The translations under genes were made by a program, and so were the position numbers. From Caedibacter sp. 38-128 (GTDB lineage Bacteria; Pseudomonadota; Alphaproteobacteria; Caedimonadales; Caedimonadaceae): DNA of 50,535 nucleotides. Where the stretch lies: assembly GCA_001898705.1 (NCBI GenBank), contig MKUU01000063.1, positions 1 to 50,535 on the forward strand, written 5' to 3'. Below are positions 17,247 to 25,877 of this stretch, piece by piece. The notes below the pieces were generated by a model. That model was not told the origin of the DNA. It ran no database searches and saw only the letters and a program-made list of their open reading frames with translations. Each line of letters begins with the position of its first letter. Position 1 is the stretch's first letter.

Positions 17247-17357
17247 CCACGCCACAACGTAACGTTTTCTTAACACCGATGCAAGAGTTCTTACAAAAAA
17301 TGTGCAAAAAATATTAGAATTGTAAAAGATTATTATTCTTTATCATTTCACAGAAGT

Positions 17358-18383
17358 TCAATTGCCAATAAATTCTTTGTAAGCTCTTGCCGCAAATGAC
17401 TCAGAACATCCTTTTATGGCTATGAATTCTGCTATCATTTTCGCCTTTTGGTCCTTAGGTTCTAAAATACCTTGTTCTTGAGCTATTAGTTTTATCTTTT
17501 TCAAACGTTCATCAGTAGATTGCTTAAGATTTTGAAATTCTTGGATAGACAATCCTGTTCTTTCTGCCAAATCTCTTTCATCTTCATTATAAACAAATAA
17601 ACTATTTAAGTAATGTAGCATTAAATTACCTTCAAAAAACAACTCTTCAAGTTCTTTTAATTTATGATTATATTCTTTATCTAAATCTTGAAAAATTTTT
17701 GTTAAGATCAAAAGGTCGTTATCTGTAACTTTTGGTTTAATTTTTAAGCTCTCTTCTTTTTGAGTATTTAAATTATGTTTAAGATTATCCTCTTTTTCTA
17801 GCCTTTTACTGAAATAGTGTTCTTCTAATAAAATATTTTCTTCAGCCTCTTCTACAGAATTCAGAGTAAAGTCAGAAGGTAATTGGGAATAGTTTGCCTT
17901 TTTAAGCACATTATCATTTGTATTTATTTGAGGGTTTAAGTGTCTTCCATATTCAAGAGCGTTCTCTTCTAAAGATAGTTGTATTGCTCGCCTTAACTCG
18001 TCCTCACCAGCGTTCTCTTTTTCATATTCAAGATCGTTCTTTTCTAAAGATAGTTGTATTGCTCGCCTTAACTCGTCCTCACGAGCATTCTCTTTTTCAT
18101 ATTCAAGATCATTCTTTTCTAAAGATAATTGTATTGCTCGTCTTAACTCGTCCTCACCAGCGTTCTCTTTTTCATACCCAAGATCGTTCTCTTCTAAAGA
18201 TAGTTGTATTGCGCGTTTTAACTCGTCCTCACCAGCGTTCTCTTCTTCATACCCCAGATCGTTTTCTTCTAAAGATAGTTGTATTACTCGTTTTAACTCA
18301 TCATCAAGATTAATATCACTACAAAGGCCTGAACTATTATATAATAATGCAGCTAATGGCAAATAAATAAAGCCTAATTTCAT
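17358..18383 (-). CDS. exported protein with five tandem ubiquitin-interacting motifs
   Basis: No full-length family was recognised, but the N-terminal third is a striking array. ATG 18383 is chosen over the longer start at 18425 because AGGAG lies 8 bases before it; it gives 341 residues beginning with a signal peptide (MKLGFIYLPLAALLYNSSGLCS). Five copies of a 25-residue unit follow, each with DEL(K/R)RAIQLSLE(E/K)N. This fits the UIM consensus (acidic run, hydrophobic, xxA, xxxS, xx acidic): Ser37, 62, 87, 112 and 137, with Ala at 58, 83, 108, 133 and Val33 in the first. UIM helices bind the Ile44 patch of ubiquitin, a eukaryotic protein, so a secreted host-directed role is likely (inference). 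The remaining 200 residues are helical, Lys/Glu rich and unassigned. Confidence 0.82.
   Translation of the reverse strand: MKLGFIYLPLAALLYNSSGLCSDINLDDELKRVIQLSLEENDLGYEEENAGEDELKRAIQLSLEENDLGYEKENAGEDELRRAIQLSLEKNDLEYEKENAREDELRRAIQLSLEKNDLEYEKENAGEDELRRAIQLSLEENALEYGRHLNPQINTNDNVLKKANYSQLPSDFTLNSVEEAEENILLEEHYFSKRLEKEDNLKHNLNTQKEESLKIKPKVTDNDLLILTKIFQDLDKEYNHKLKELEELFFEGNLMLHYLNSLFVYNEDERDLAERTGLSIQEFQNLKQSTDERLKKIKLIAQEQGILEPKDQKAKMIAEFIAIKGCSESFAARAYKEFIGN
17971..18312 (-). repeat. five-copy 75-bp tandem repeat encoding UIMs
   Basis: The repeat landmark AAAGATAGTTGTATT (plus strand; one copy AAAGATAATTGTATT) recurs at 17971, 18046, 18121, 18196 and 18271, exactly 75 bases apart. The unit is 25 codons, so copy-number change keeps the frame. 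Copies differ by a few bases, with the copies nearest the 5' end of the gene most divergent. Confidence 0.95.
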
Positions 18384-18473
18384 TGTATTTCTCCTATAAA
18401 AATGTTCTTCATGGCAAAAATACATGAAAATATGCGGAATTTATAATATTTTTTTGACAAATGAGCTATGCAT

Positions 18474-19028
18474 TTATTGCAAAAGCAAAAATCTTGCTAG
18501 GTAAACTTGTGCGAGCCCGATACGACGTTCATTGAGGAAAATGAAGGAAGGGGGAAGAGAGAAATTTTCATTAGCAGACACTTCGATAACGATTAAAGAA
18601 TTTGGTGCGATCCATTCTTTTTCAACAAGTTCTTTTAAGGCTTTCTCTGTGAGTTCCTTATTATAAGGAGCATCCATAAATATGAGGTTAAATTTTTTAT
18701 AAGCAGCAGGAAGACGCCTGCCGTCAAGGCGTAAAACCTTACAAAGATCATCTACTTTAAGGTGGTTAATATTATCATAAATTTTGTTAATAGCATCATG
18801 ATCAATTTCAATAAAAGTTGCGGTTGATGCGCCACGCGACAAAGCTTCTAATCCTAAAGCTCCAGAGCCTGCAAAGATGTCTAAAACCTCTAGCTCAGTA
18901 TACTCATCTACATAATTATTTAGAATATTAAAAATAGTTTCTCTGGCACGGTCAGTGGTAGGACGCGTTTTCAAAGAATTAGGGACTTTAAGGGTATAGC
19001 CTTTATATGAACCAGCGATTATGCGCAT
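18474..19028 (-). CDS. rsmD: 16S rRNA (guanine966-N2)-methyltransferase RsmD
   Basis: Methylates G966 in helix 31 of 16S rRNA using S-adenosylmethionine. Of 184 residues, the N-terminus MRIIAGSYKGYTLKVPNSLKTRPTTDRARETIFNIL is the family signature, the SAM loop is DIFAGSGALGLEALSRGA, and FIEIDHDA the acidic ribose-binding strand. The catalytic motif IV is DAPYNK, where most RsmD have DPPY/DPPF; the substitution is mild. The length is normal. It stands alone on the minus strand after the UIM gene. Confidence 0.93.
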   Translation of the reverse strand: MRIIAGSYKGYTLKVPNSLKTRPTTDRARETIFNILNNYVDEYTELEVLDIFAGSGALGLEALSRGASTATFIEIDHDAINKIYDNINHLKVDDLCKVLRLDGRRLPAAYKKFNLIFMDAPYNKELTEKALKELVEKEWIAPNSLIVIEVSANENFSLPPSFIFLNERRIGLAQVYLARFLLLQ

Positions 19029-19189
19029 AAGTTTGTATCTCTATGCTACCAATTAAACAATTTTACTTGGGATAATATTTAAAGCTTATTAACATTTAAA
19101 AGCATTTTAATAAAGAAAATATTACGCTTTTAAGCTACACACATATTCGTTTATGGTAGTTCATGATTAACGAAGAAAGAGGCTTTTAA

Positions 19190-19918
19190 TTGGCAGCTTT
19201 AAAAGGAAAAATAGCACTTATTACAGGGGCAACAAGAGGATTAGGGGCAGAAATTGCAAAGCGGTACGCTGAAGAAGGAACTGACCTCATTGTGTTATCT
19301 CGTAACATAGCTCAACTTGAGGTTCTAGATGATTGTTTGGCACCTTATGGGGGAAATGTAACACTCGTGCCGTATGATCTTAAAGATTACGCAAGACTTG
19401 AAGATTTAGCTCGAGCAATTGCAGATCGTTATGGGCGGCTTGATATTCTAGTTGGTAACGCTGCTATATTAGGAATGCTTGGGCCTATTCAGCAAATGCA
19501 ATCTGCCATGTGGCAAGACGTTATTGATATTAATCTGACAGCAAATTGGCATTTACTCAAGTTTTTTGATCCGCTCTTGCGTAAATCTTCTGCAGGGAGG
19601 GCAATTTTTATAACTTCAGAAGTTGCCCATAATATCTTACCTTACTGGTCTGCATATTCCGTTAGTAAAGCAGCTCTTGAAAATATGGCGATGCTTTATG
19701 CACATGAAAACTTAAACTCACCTCTGAAAGTGAACTTGGTTGATCCTGGAAATATTCGCACATCTATGCACGCTGAAGCTTGTCCTGGAATAAACCCCTT
19801 ATCCATCCCAAGTCCTGAAGATTTCACTGATATTTTTGTCTATTTAGGTAGTGAAAAATGTAAAACGACCGGAGAAGTCTTTAAAGCTCAAGAATTTAAA
19901 AACGAAAATATGCATTAA
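19190..19918 (+). CDS. short-chain dehydrogenase/reductase
   Basis: A classical SDR oxidoreductase of 242 residues. TGATRGLG (14-21) is the Rossmann glycine motif, NAA and DIN lie in the middle, and the catalytic set is Ser in ITSEVAH, Tyr and Lys in YSVSK. The sequence resembles the YciK-type SDRs found in proteobacteria, but the substrate cannot be told. The only plausible start is TTG at 19190, preceded by AAAGAGG about 8 bases upstream. It is alone on the plus strand between divergent rsmD and convergent der. Confidence 0.85.
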   Translation: MAALKGKIALITGATRGLGAEIAKRYAEEGTDLIVLSRNIAQLEVLDDCLAPYGGNVTLVPYDLKDYARLEDLARAIADRYGRLDILVGNAAILGMLGPIQQMQSAMWQDVIDINLTANWHLLKFFDPLLRKSSAGRAIFITSEVAHNILPYWSAYSVSKAALENMAMLYAHENLNSPLKVNLVDPGNIRTSMHAEACPGINPLSIPSPEDFTDIFVYLGSEKCKTTGEVFKAQEFKNENMH

Positions 19919-19943
19919 TGAAATAAATCACCATAATGGATGA

Positions 19944-21287
19944 TTACTTGGATTTTGATTCATAAGGGTTTTTACCCTTTCTTAAAAATAGCCTGAGGGG
20001 GACCCCGGGTAAGTTAAAGCAATCGCGCAAAGAAGTTTCTAAATAACGCATATAGGAAGCAGGGAGATCCACAGGCTTACTAGCAAATAAAACAAAGGTT
20101 GGGGGACGAGTTTTTATTTGTGTTGCATATTTTATGCGGATAGGTGTTTGTCCAGACAATGGAGGGGCATGACGCGCTAATGCTTCTTCTAGCCATCGAT
20201 TTAATTGTGATGTGGAAATACGAGTATTCCACAGTTGATATACTTCTAAAACATGAGTCATAAGTTCATCGAGATTTTTTTTCTTTAAAGCAGAAATAGG
20301 CTGTAAACGAAGCCCTTTTGCTTGAGAGAGCAATGAACTTAAAGAACGCCTGACTTCAGGTAATGTTTGTTGGTCGGCTTCATCCCACTTATTGAGTGCA
20401 ATAATGAGTGCTCGTCCTTCTTCTAGAACATGAGAAGCAATAGTGAGATCTTGTTTATTTAATGGATCATTCGCATCCATGACGATGATAACAACTTGTG
20501 CATAACGTATAGCTTCTAGACTATCCTGAACTGAAAGACGCTCAAGGTGATCGTCAATTCGTGCTTTTCGTCTCATTCCAGCAGTGTCGACAAGTTGAAT
20601 AGAATGGCCTTTATAAGACCAATCAATGGCTATAGCATCTCGGGTGATTCCTGGTTGATCCCCTGTCAATAAACGTTCTTCGCCTAATAATGCATTCATT
20701 AAAGTTGATTTTCCAACATTAGGTCTTCCAACAATGGCAAGTTTTAATTGTTCATTTGGCGTATTTTCAATTTCTTCAACTTCCAGATCTTCTGCATAAG
20801 GTAACAATGCTTGATAAAGCTCATCAAGTCCTTCACCATGAGCGGCAGAAAAAGGGATAGGATCTCCCAAACCTAAAGTAAATGATTCTAAATACCCTTC
20901 TTGCCTTTGCCGACCTTCACATTTATTCGCTATCAAAATGATGGGTTTTTTCAACCGTCTTAACATCTCAGTTAGCTTGCGATCAGAAGCCAAAATAGGT
21001 TCTCGGCTATCAATAACCATCAGTATAGTATCAACATCAGTTAAAACATTTAATGTTTGCGTAACAATTTGATCTTTAATGATTTCTGACTCAAATCCCT
21101 CAAGGCCTGCAGTGTCATAAATTTCAAGCTCTAAGTCCCAAAGAGATCCTCGAGTTTTTTGCCAATCTCGTGTCACCCCTGGGGTATCTTCAACAATTGC
21201 GAGTTTGCGACCTGCTAGACGATTGTAAAGGGTTGATTTTCCAACATTAGGTCTTCCAACAATGGCGATTTTAAGATGTTTAGTCAT
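19944..21287 (-). CDS. der: ribosome biogenesis GTPase Der
   Basis: An essential double-GTPase for 50S assembly. Of 447 residues, two G domains are present: first GRPNVGKST (11-19), DTAGLEG and NKCE; second GRPNVGKST (about 186-194), DTAGMRRKARI and NKWD. The C-terminal KH-like domain ends with the conserved PVRLFLRKGKNPY-type segment. It is the last gene of the minus-strand cluster yfgM-like, bamB, der, the same order as in E. coli. It begins 8 bases after the bamB stop. The length is typical. Confidence 0.97.
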   Translation of the reverse strand: MTKHLKIAIVGRPNVGKSTLYNRLAGRKLAIVEDTPGVTRDWQKTRGSLWDLELEIYDTAGLEGFESEIIKDQIVTQTLNVLTDVDTILMVIDSREPILASDRKLTEMLRRLKKPIILIANKCEGRQRQEGYLESFTLGLGDPIPFSAAHGEGLDELYQALLPYAEDLEVEEIENTPNEQLKLAIVGRPNVGKSTLMNALLGEERLLTGDQPGITRDAIAIDWSYKGHSIQLVDTAGMRRKARIDDHLERLSVQDSLEAIRYAQVVIIVMDANDPLNKQDLTIASHVLEEGRALIIALNKWDEADQQTLPEVRRSLSSLLSQAKGLRLQPISALKKKNLDELMTHVLEVYQLWNTRISTSQLNRWLEEALARHAPPLSGQTPIRIKYATQIKTRPPTFVLFASKPVDLPASYMRYLETSLRDCFNLPGVPLRLFLRKGKNPYESKSK

Positions 21288-21295
21288 GCTTAACT

Positions 21296-22612
21296 CTATT
21301 GATAGGCAACTAAGGTTCCATTATCAAGCAAGATGAGTAAAGTTTTATTAATCACTATTGGAGATAAGGTTGATTTATTAGGAAGTTCAAATTTTTTAAT
21401 TTCTTTTCCATTAAGGCTTGAAAGCAATAGGCCTTGTTTGTTTGAACCCGTTACCAATAAAGTATCATTAATAATAATTGGTCCAGCCCATAAAACTTTA
21501 CCTTTTTGTTTTTCTTGGTCCAGAAAATGTTCAAGCTGTTGAGACCATATAATTTGCCCCGTATCTTTCATTAAGCAAACTAAATGATTATCGTTTGTAA
21601 GCATGAATAAGTATTTATCAGAGACTGCTGGTGTTCTAATTCCTCCTATGTCGCGACTCCATACAGATTGACCACTCCGCATATCTAAGGCACTAATACG
21701 ACCACTGTGACTTACTAAGAAAACAAGATTTTTATCAATTATAGGTCGTGCTTTAATATGAGAAAGCGCGGACACAGAATCAAGTTGCTTATTCGCTTGT
21801 AGTGTTTCAGACCACAAAGGATATCCATTTTCTATTCGAAGGGCAAATACTTCACCAGAAGAATAAGGTGCTACAATGACTCCTGTATGAACAGCTGGAC
21901 TTGCTCCTCCTAAAAGACCTGCTGATTCAACTATGCCTGTATGGGTCCAAAGGATTTGACCATCATTTGCATTGAAGACTTCGAGCTGATTATTAATGGT
22001 TATTACAAAGATTTTTCCTTCAGAGACTGTTGGTGCAGCTCTAACAGGAGCGGAGGTTGGAAAACGCCATAAAATTTTTCCTGTTTTTGCGTCAATTGAA
22101 AGAATTTCAGCATGTGCTGTTGCGGCATAGAGCTTTCCTTGATCATAAGCTAATCCACCTCCGAAAGGTTGAGAGGAACTATCTGTTGGAATACAGTATG
22201 TTTCCCATTCTTTCTCTCCATTTGTGAGATTAATAGCGCTTACCAAACCAATAGAATCAATAGTGTATACATGGTTTTCAGCTGCGATTGGGCCGTTTAA
22301 TAAACGATGTTCAGAAGAAGAACCTTGACCAACGTCTTGCTGCCACACGAGCTTAAAATCAGAATTTAAAAGAAGAGGAGGCATCACATGACGTGCGTTT
22401 CCTCCAGCCATAGGCCAAGCTTGATTAGCTTCAGGAGCATCAAGTTTCACAGAATGATTTTTTAAAGAATCATCTAGATTATATTCCTCCGTAGATAAGA
22501 GGACAGCTTCACGAGTCCCTTCTAACGGTATTTTATCTTTTTTTCCAAGAAAAGTTTCGCACCCATCTAAAAGAAGGGCTGTAAGGACTATATATTTATA
22601 ATATTGTCTCAT
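21296..22612 (-). CDS. bamB: outer membrane assembly lipoprotein BamB (PQQ-like beta-propeller)
   Basis: Scaffold lipoprotein of the BAM complex, which inserts outer membrane proteins. Of 438 residues, the short signal ends in LLLDGC (Cys18) as a lipobox, atypical in having Asp at -2 (usually Ala, Ser or Thr), a known retention-type position only when at +2. The rest is a PQQ-repeat propeller with recurrent LYSINLTNGEKEW / IDAKTGKILWRF-type blades. Conserved order yfgM-like-bamB-der supports the call. It is 18 bases after the upstream gene. Homology is low, as usual for BamB. Confidence 0.85.
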   Translation of the reverse strand: MRQYYKYIVLTALLLDGCETFLGKKDKIPLEGTREAVLLSTEEYNLDDSLKNHSVKLDAPEANQAWPMAGGNARHVMPPLLLNSDFKLVWQQDVGQGSSSEHRLLNGPIAAENHVYTIDSIGLVSAINLTNGEKEWETYCIPTDSSSQPFGGGLAYDQGKLYAATAHAEILSIDAKTGKILWRFPTSAPVRAAPTVSEGKIFVITINNQLEVFNANDGQILWTHTGIVESAGLLGGASPAVHTGVIVAPYSSGEVFALRIENGYPLWSETLQANKQLDSVSALSHIKARPIIDKNLVFLVSHSGRISALDMRSGQSVWSRDIGGIRTPAVSDKYLFMLTNDNHLVCLMKDTGQIIWSQQLEHFLDQEKQKGKVLWAGPIIINDTLLVTGSNKQGLLLSSLNGKEIKKFELPNKSTLSPIVINKTLLILLDNGTLVAYQ

Positions 22613-22630
22613 GAGCTATTCCTTAACATA

Positions 22631-23281
22631 TTAATTTAGCGCGCCAATTTGTTCCAAGTAAGCCATGGCACGGCTTTTGATACTTGGTAACGCATGTTTA
22701 TCTTCAAGCAAAAATTTGAAAAGCTCGGCTGCTTTTTTCAAGTTATTTTGTCGAATTGCAAGAAGACCTAAAAGTTCTATAGCAGAGTCTCGCCATACAC
22801 TTGTTCCATTGGCAATAGGTTCAAGCTGTTTCGTGAGAGCCTCAGGATCTTGGTTTTCAAATCCTTCATATCCCCACAAAATAATAGCAAGCTCTCTAAA
22901 TTTAGACTCAATTTTCTTGTTTTCAGCAAGATCCAAATAGATTTTAAATCGCTCTTCCTGGCTAACATTTGGTAAATGTGCTTTTTTAAAGGTCGCTATT
23001 ATGTTGTAACCATCATGGCCATCTTTTAAAGAATCTAGAATTTCTTTGGCTTTTTCATGTTGCTTAGCATCTACAGCACGTAGGGCTTCTTCATAAAAAG
23101 CAGCATGTTTCAAGTTCTTTTGATTTTTAAGATGTTCCCAAAAAACACTGCCAGCAGTAACTAAAATGATTAAAAGAAGACCTGCAATAATAAAATTTGC
23201 ATACTTTTTCCAAAATTTAACCAATTGATCAAGGCGAACATCTTCTTTAATTTCATCAATCAGCTCATTCATTTCAGTCAT
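22631..23281 (-). CDS. YfgM-like single-span membrane protein with TPR-like region
   Basis: A YfgM/DUF2133-type inner-membrane protein of 216 residues. Its N-terminal cytoplasmic part (MTEMNELIDEIKEDVRLDQLVKFWKKY) is followed by one membrane span at about 29-46 (ANFIIAGLLLIILVTAGSVFW) and a helical TPR-like periplasmic domain with AELFKFLLEDKHALPSIKSRAMAYLEQIGAL near the end. E. coli YfgM works with PpiD at the SecYEG exit as a chaperone and couples to BamB by operon. A PpiD-type gene is also in this window (43190). It starts the yfgM-bamB-der cluster. Confidence 0.85.
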   Translation of the reverse strand: MTEMNELIDEIKEDVRLDQLVKFWKKYANFIIAGLLLIILVTAGSVFWEHLKNQKNLKHAAFYEEALRAVDAKQHEKAKEILDSLKDGHDGYNIIATFKKAHLPNVSQEERFKIYLDLAENKKIESKFRELAIILWGYEGFENQDPEALTKQLEPIANGTSVWRDSAIELLGLLAIRQNNLKKAAELFKFLLEDKHALPSIKSRAMAYLEQIGALN

Positions 23282-23461
23282 TTAAAACCTCGTTTTTTGA
23301 TGGAGGCTACTCTAATGCAAAATTTTCTGGAAATCAAACCTTTAAGCCAATTTTAAGATTATTAATTTGAATCATAGACTTTTGTGCAAGTCGTATATAA
23401 AATTATTGGAAAAATATTAAAATATTGTTGGAAATTATTAAAATAAGGAGATGGGGTCGCT

Positions 23462-24199
23462 ATGGAAATAAAAAAGAATTCTACATTGTCTGCATTAATT
23501 CTTGGGTTGTTTATCGCTGTAGGTCTATCACTTGCAGGTTTTTTTATTTTTAAAGGAATACAAAGTATTAAATTGGCAGAAAGATATGTGACTGTTAAAG
23601 GTTTAGTTGAGCGCACTGTTAAGTCTGACCGTGCTGATTGGGAAATTGCAATAAGATTGAGCGGAGATAACTTAGTTGATCTTTATAAGCAAATCAGTGA
23701 ACAAAAAACTAAAGTGCAGGAGTTTCTTCAAAAAGTTGGTATTGAGGAAGCAGAGATCAAAAGTTCCTCACCTCAAGTCAATGATACTCATGCACGTGAT
23801 TGGGGAGGGCAACTTCCACCGCATCGTTTTATTGTTGATCTTTCTTTAAAAATTGTTACGCAAAAAGTGGAGCTTATCGAAGAAACCAATCGACATTTAG
23901 GTGAACTGATAAAGGAAGGTGTTGCTATTTCACGCTCAGATATTAGGTATCAATATACTCAGTTTCGTGAATTAAGACCAGAAATGCTTGCTGAAGCAAC
24001 TAAAAATGCGCGTGAGCTTGCGCAACAATTTGCGGCAGATTCGGGAAGCCGTATAGGTGCTATTCGACGCTCAAATCAGGGCGTTTTTCGTATTATGAGT
24101 GCTGATGCTTTGCCTACTGAAGATTTTGATTCTGGTCATAATTCTTTGATTAAAAAGATTCGTGTGGTTTCTACGATTGACTTCTTTTTAACAGATTAA
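23462..24199 (+). CDS. SIMPL-domain (DUF541) membrane-anchored protein
   Basis: A DUF541/SIMPL protein of unknown molecular function, related to E. coli YggE, which is linked to oxidative stress. Of 245 residues, one N-terminal hydrophobic span (about 10-33, LSALILGLFIAVGLSLAGFFIF) anchors it, and the large soluble part is probably periplasmic. The RYVTVKGLVERTVKSDRADWEI and QEFLQKVGIEEAEI blocks are typical, and the C-terminal strand KKIRVVSTIDFFL closes the domain. AAGGAG stands before the ATG. It is isolated, followed by decayed genes. Confidence 0.85.
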   Translation: MEIKKNSTLSALILGLFIAVGLSLAGFFIFKGIQSIKLAERYVTVKGLVERTVKSDRADWEIAIRLSGDNLVDLYKQISEQKTKVQEFLQKVGIEEAEIKSSSPQVNDTHARDWGGQLPPHRFIVDLSLKIVTQKVELIEETNRHLGELIKEGVAISRSDIRYQYTQFRELRPEMLAEATKNARELAQQFAADSGSRIGAIRRSNQGVFRIMSADALPTEDFDSGHNSLIKKIRVVSTIDFFLTD

Positions 24200-24250
24200 G
24201 GAAAAGATATTATTTAACCTATTAGCAGAAAAGTCGAATGCTGAAAGTGA

Positions 24251-24567
24251 ATGGCTAGTAAAGGATTAAAATTTCTTTGGGAAAAATTAGATTCTAAAAT
24301 TAATGGATATTTAAAAAGTATTGGGTTATCGAAGCCATTTAATGAATATAAAATCTCTGAAGAAATTGTTTCTGATGGGCATAAATCACTTAATGAGGAA
24401 AAAGAAAATCTTCAAAAAGCTTTAGGATTAAAGATCAGCTTGAGACGAATCCCAAGTTTGCTGATTATTTAATGGCTCAACTTAATAAAAATGCGACAGG
24501 ATGGTTGGAGTGGGGTATTGGATCTCAAAAACGAGAATATAAGTATCCTGGATATTGGTTAATTTAG
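24251..24567 (+). pseudogene. frameshifted small gene of unknown function
   Basis: An ATG frame at 24251 reads MASKGLKFLWEKLDSKIN.. for about 62 codons. At about 24436 the reading improves by shifting to another frame, KDQLETNPKFADYLMAQLNKN, which continues to a stop at 24565-24567, giving about 105 residues in total. Composition (Lys/Glu rich, with Trp and Leu) continues across the shift, which suggests one broken gene. No family was recognised. A sequencing error in the A-rich stretch is possible. Confidence 0.4.
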
Positions 24568-25015
24568 GTTGAGCCTCTGCTAGACGTGCTAAGGTAGCTT
24601 TATGGACTCTTATAAATCTTGGGTCAGTTTCTATATCTTGCAATACTGAATCAAGGTGGCTTATTCCTTTATTCATTGTCTCTAATTGGTTTTGGGCTCG
24701 CACGATTTTACTATTAAGCTTTTGAATCCCTCACACATATGCTTTGCACTATTATCCTGAGGAAGACTAGAGGCTACGGCAAAAGTCCAGGTCATAAAAA
24801 GAAGAGTTTTTTCTTCAGGGGGGTAATCAAATTTGCAAGCGCATATTCAGTTTGTTCAAGAACGAATTTTAGTTGGGAAATTTGATCGGCTTTAAGGTTA
24901 CTTTTATTTTTCAAATCCCTGAGAGATATTTGTCTTTGACTTATCCATTTAGCTTTTAGGTTTTTAAATTTTTTTCAGCTAAATCAAAAACTTTTTTGAG
25001 TTTTACCTCCAATTT
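24482..25015 (-). pseudogene. decayed helical protein gene of unknown function
   Basis: Minus-strand frames can be joined by two shifts. From about 25015, LEVKLKKVFDLAEKN and NLKAKWISQRQISLRDLKN; near 24815 a shift gives EEKTLLFMTWTFAVASSLPQ; near 24710 another shift gives KIVRAQNQLETMNKGISH and LDSVLQDIETDPRFIRVHK. The combined sequence is predicted coiled-coil-like and ends at 24482. It overlaps the end of the opposite-strand pseudogene by about 85 bases, so one of the two is likely not genuine there. No family was recognised. Confidence 0.45.
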
Positions 25016-25041
25016 TTAGGAGGTTTAGTTCTTTCTTTAAA

Positions 25042-25659
25042 TTAAAATAAGACTAAGCTTGGTTTATTTTCTGGCGTCCAGAATAAGAATTTTTGCATGA
25101 CTTCCTCAAATAACTGACTTGAGATAAAAGAGCGTAACCATACTTTTATATGGGGGTAGGGTTGGATCTCGAACCAATCAGGATTGACCATAGAGAATTG
25201 TCGAACAAAAGGAAATATTGCTAAATCTAGAAAAGATATAGTATTTCCTCTTAAAAATGGAGATAATTGATTTTCAAGTTTTTGTAAAAAATATTCACAT
25301 TCTTCCTGATAATTAATCCCAATTTCTTCCGCGTATCGACCCGGATATTTATAGCGATCTAGTGCTTGCTTAAATGTTGTATCGTTTTCCTGAATTAATT
25401 GAACATCGTCAGTTGGTAAATTTGATATCTTAAAAGCCCATTTCATAATATCTAAGCTTTCTTCAAGAAGATCTCCATTTTCTAAAAACATTACAGGGAC
25501 TGTACCTTTTTGCGAAATGGCAAGCATTTCAAGGGGTTTATTTTTCAAATTTATTTCGCGATGTTCGTGAGAAATTTTTGAAGAATAGAGGGCTAATCTT
25601 GCTCGCATAGCATATGGGCAACGTCTAAATGAATAAAGAATCGGAAGATGAGATGACAT
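25042..25659 (-). CDS. glutathione S-transferase family protein
   Basis: A GST-like protein of 205 residues with an N-terminal thioredoxin fold: SFRRCPYAMRARLAL has the CPYA glutaredoxin-like centre, KGTVPVMFLENG the cis-Pro loop that binds glutathione, and EESLDIMKW the Glu-Ser contact. The C-terminal helical domain is present. The Cys-Pro-Tyr motif suggests an omega/GrxB-like thiol transferase rather than a classical Tyr/Ser GST. The substrate is unknown. It is a single gene on the minus strand. Confidence 0.88.
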   Translation of the reverse strand: MSSHLPILYSFRRCPYAMRARLALYSSKISHEHREINLKNKPLEMLAISQKGTVPVMFLENGDLLEESLDIMKWAFKISNLPTDDVQLIQENDTTFKQALDRYKYPGRYAEEIGINYQEECEYFLQKLENQLSPFLRGNTISFLDLAIFPFVRQFSMVNPDWFEIQPYPHIKVWLRSFISSQLFEEVMQKFLFWTPENKPSLVLF

Positions 25660-25877
25660 TCGTTATTTCTTCTCTTAATGAAGGAAAAATAACACATAAA
25701 AATTCTTTCGTTAATTGTTTTAGATAATATTGTTGCCTTTATCTTCTCTTCAACTGGCTTAGACTCATGTGCCGAGATATATGGGGTCATATAAGGCTTG
25801 TTTAAGGGATGTTTTCTTTACTTTATCTATTAATTGTGTTGGAATAGCCTCACGTATTATTATGAATCAAAATCATT

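Noticed and set aside
17971-18312. Regularly spaced repeats considered as a CRISPR array.
   Set aside because: The units are contiguous with no unique spacers, 75 bases long, in-frame and coding; no cas genes are nearby.
17918-18313. A plus-strand 131-residue repetitive frame opposite the UIM repeats.
   Set aside because: It is the antisense shadow of the 75-bp repeat. The minus frame has a start, Shine-Dalgarno, signal peptide and a matched motif; the plus frame has none of these.
18474-19028. RsmD motif DAPY considered a loss of function.
   Set aside because: The Asp, Pro and Tyr needed in the (D/N)PPY motif remain; only one Pro is changed, which is tolerated in related methylases.
25005-25024. 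ACCTCC/GGAGGT hairpin near the GST end considered a terminator.
   Set aside because: It lacks a following T run on either strand and coincides with a decayed gene; no reliable role can be assigned.
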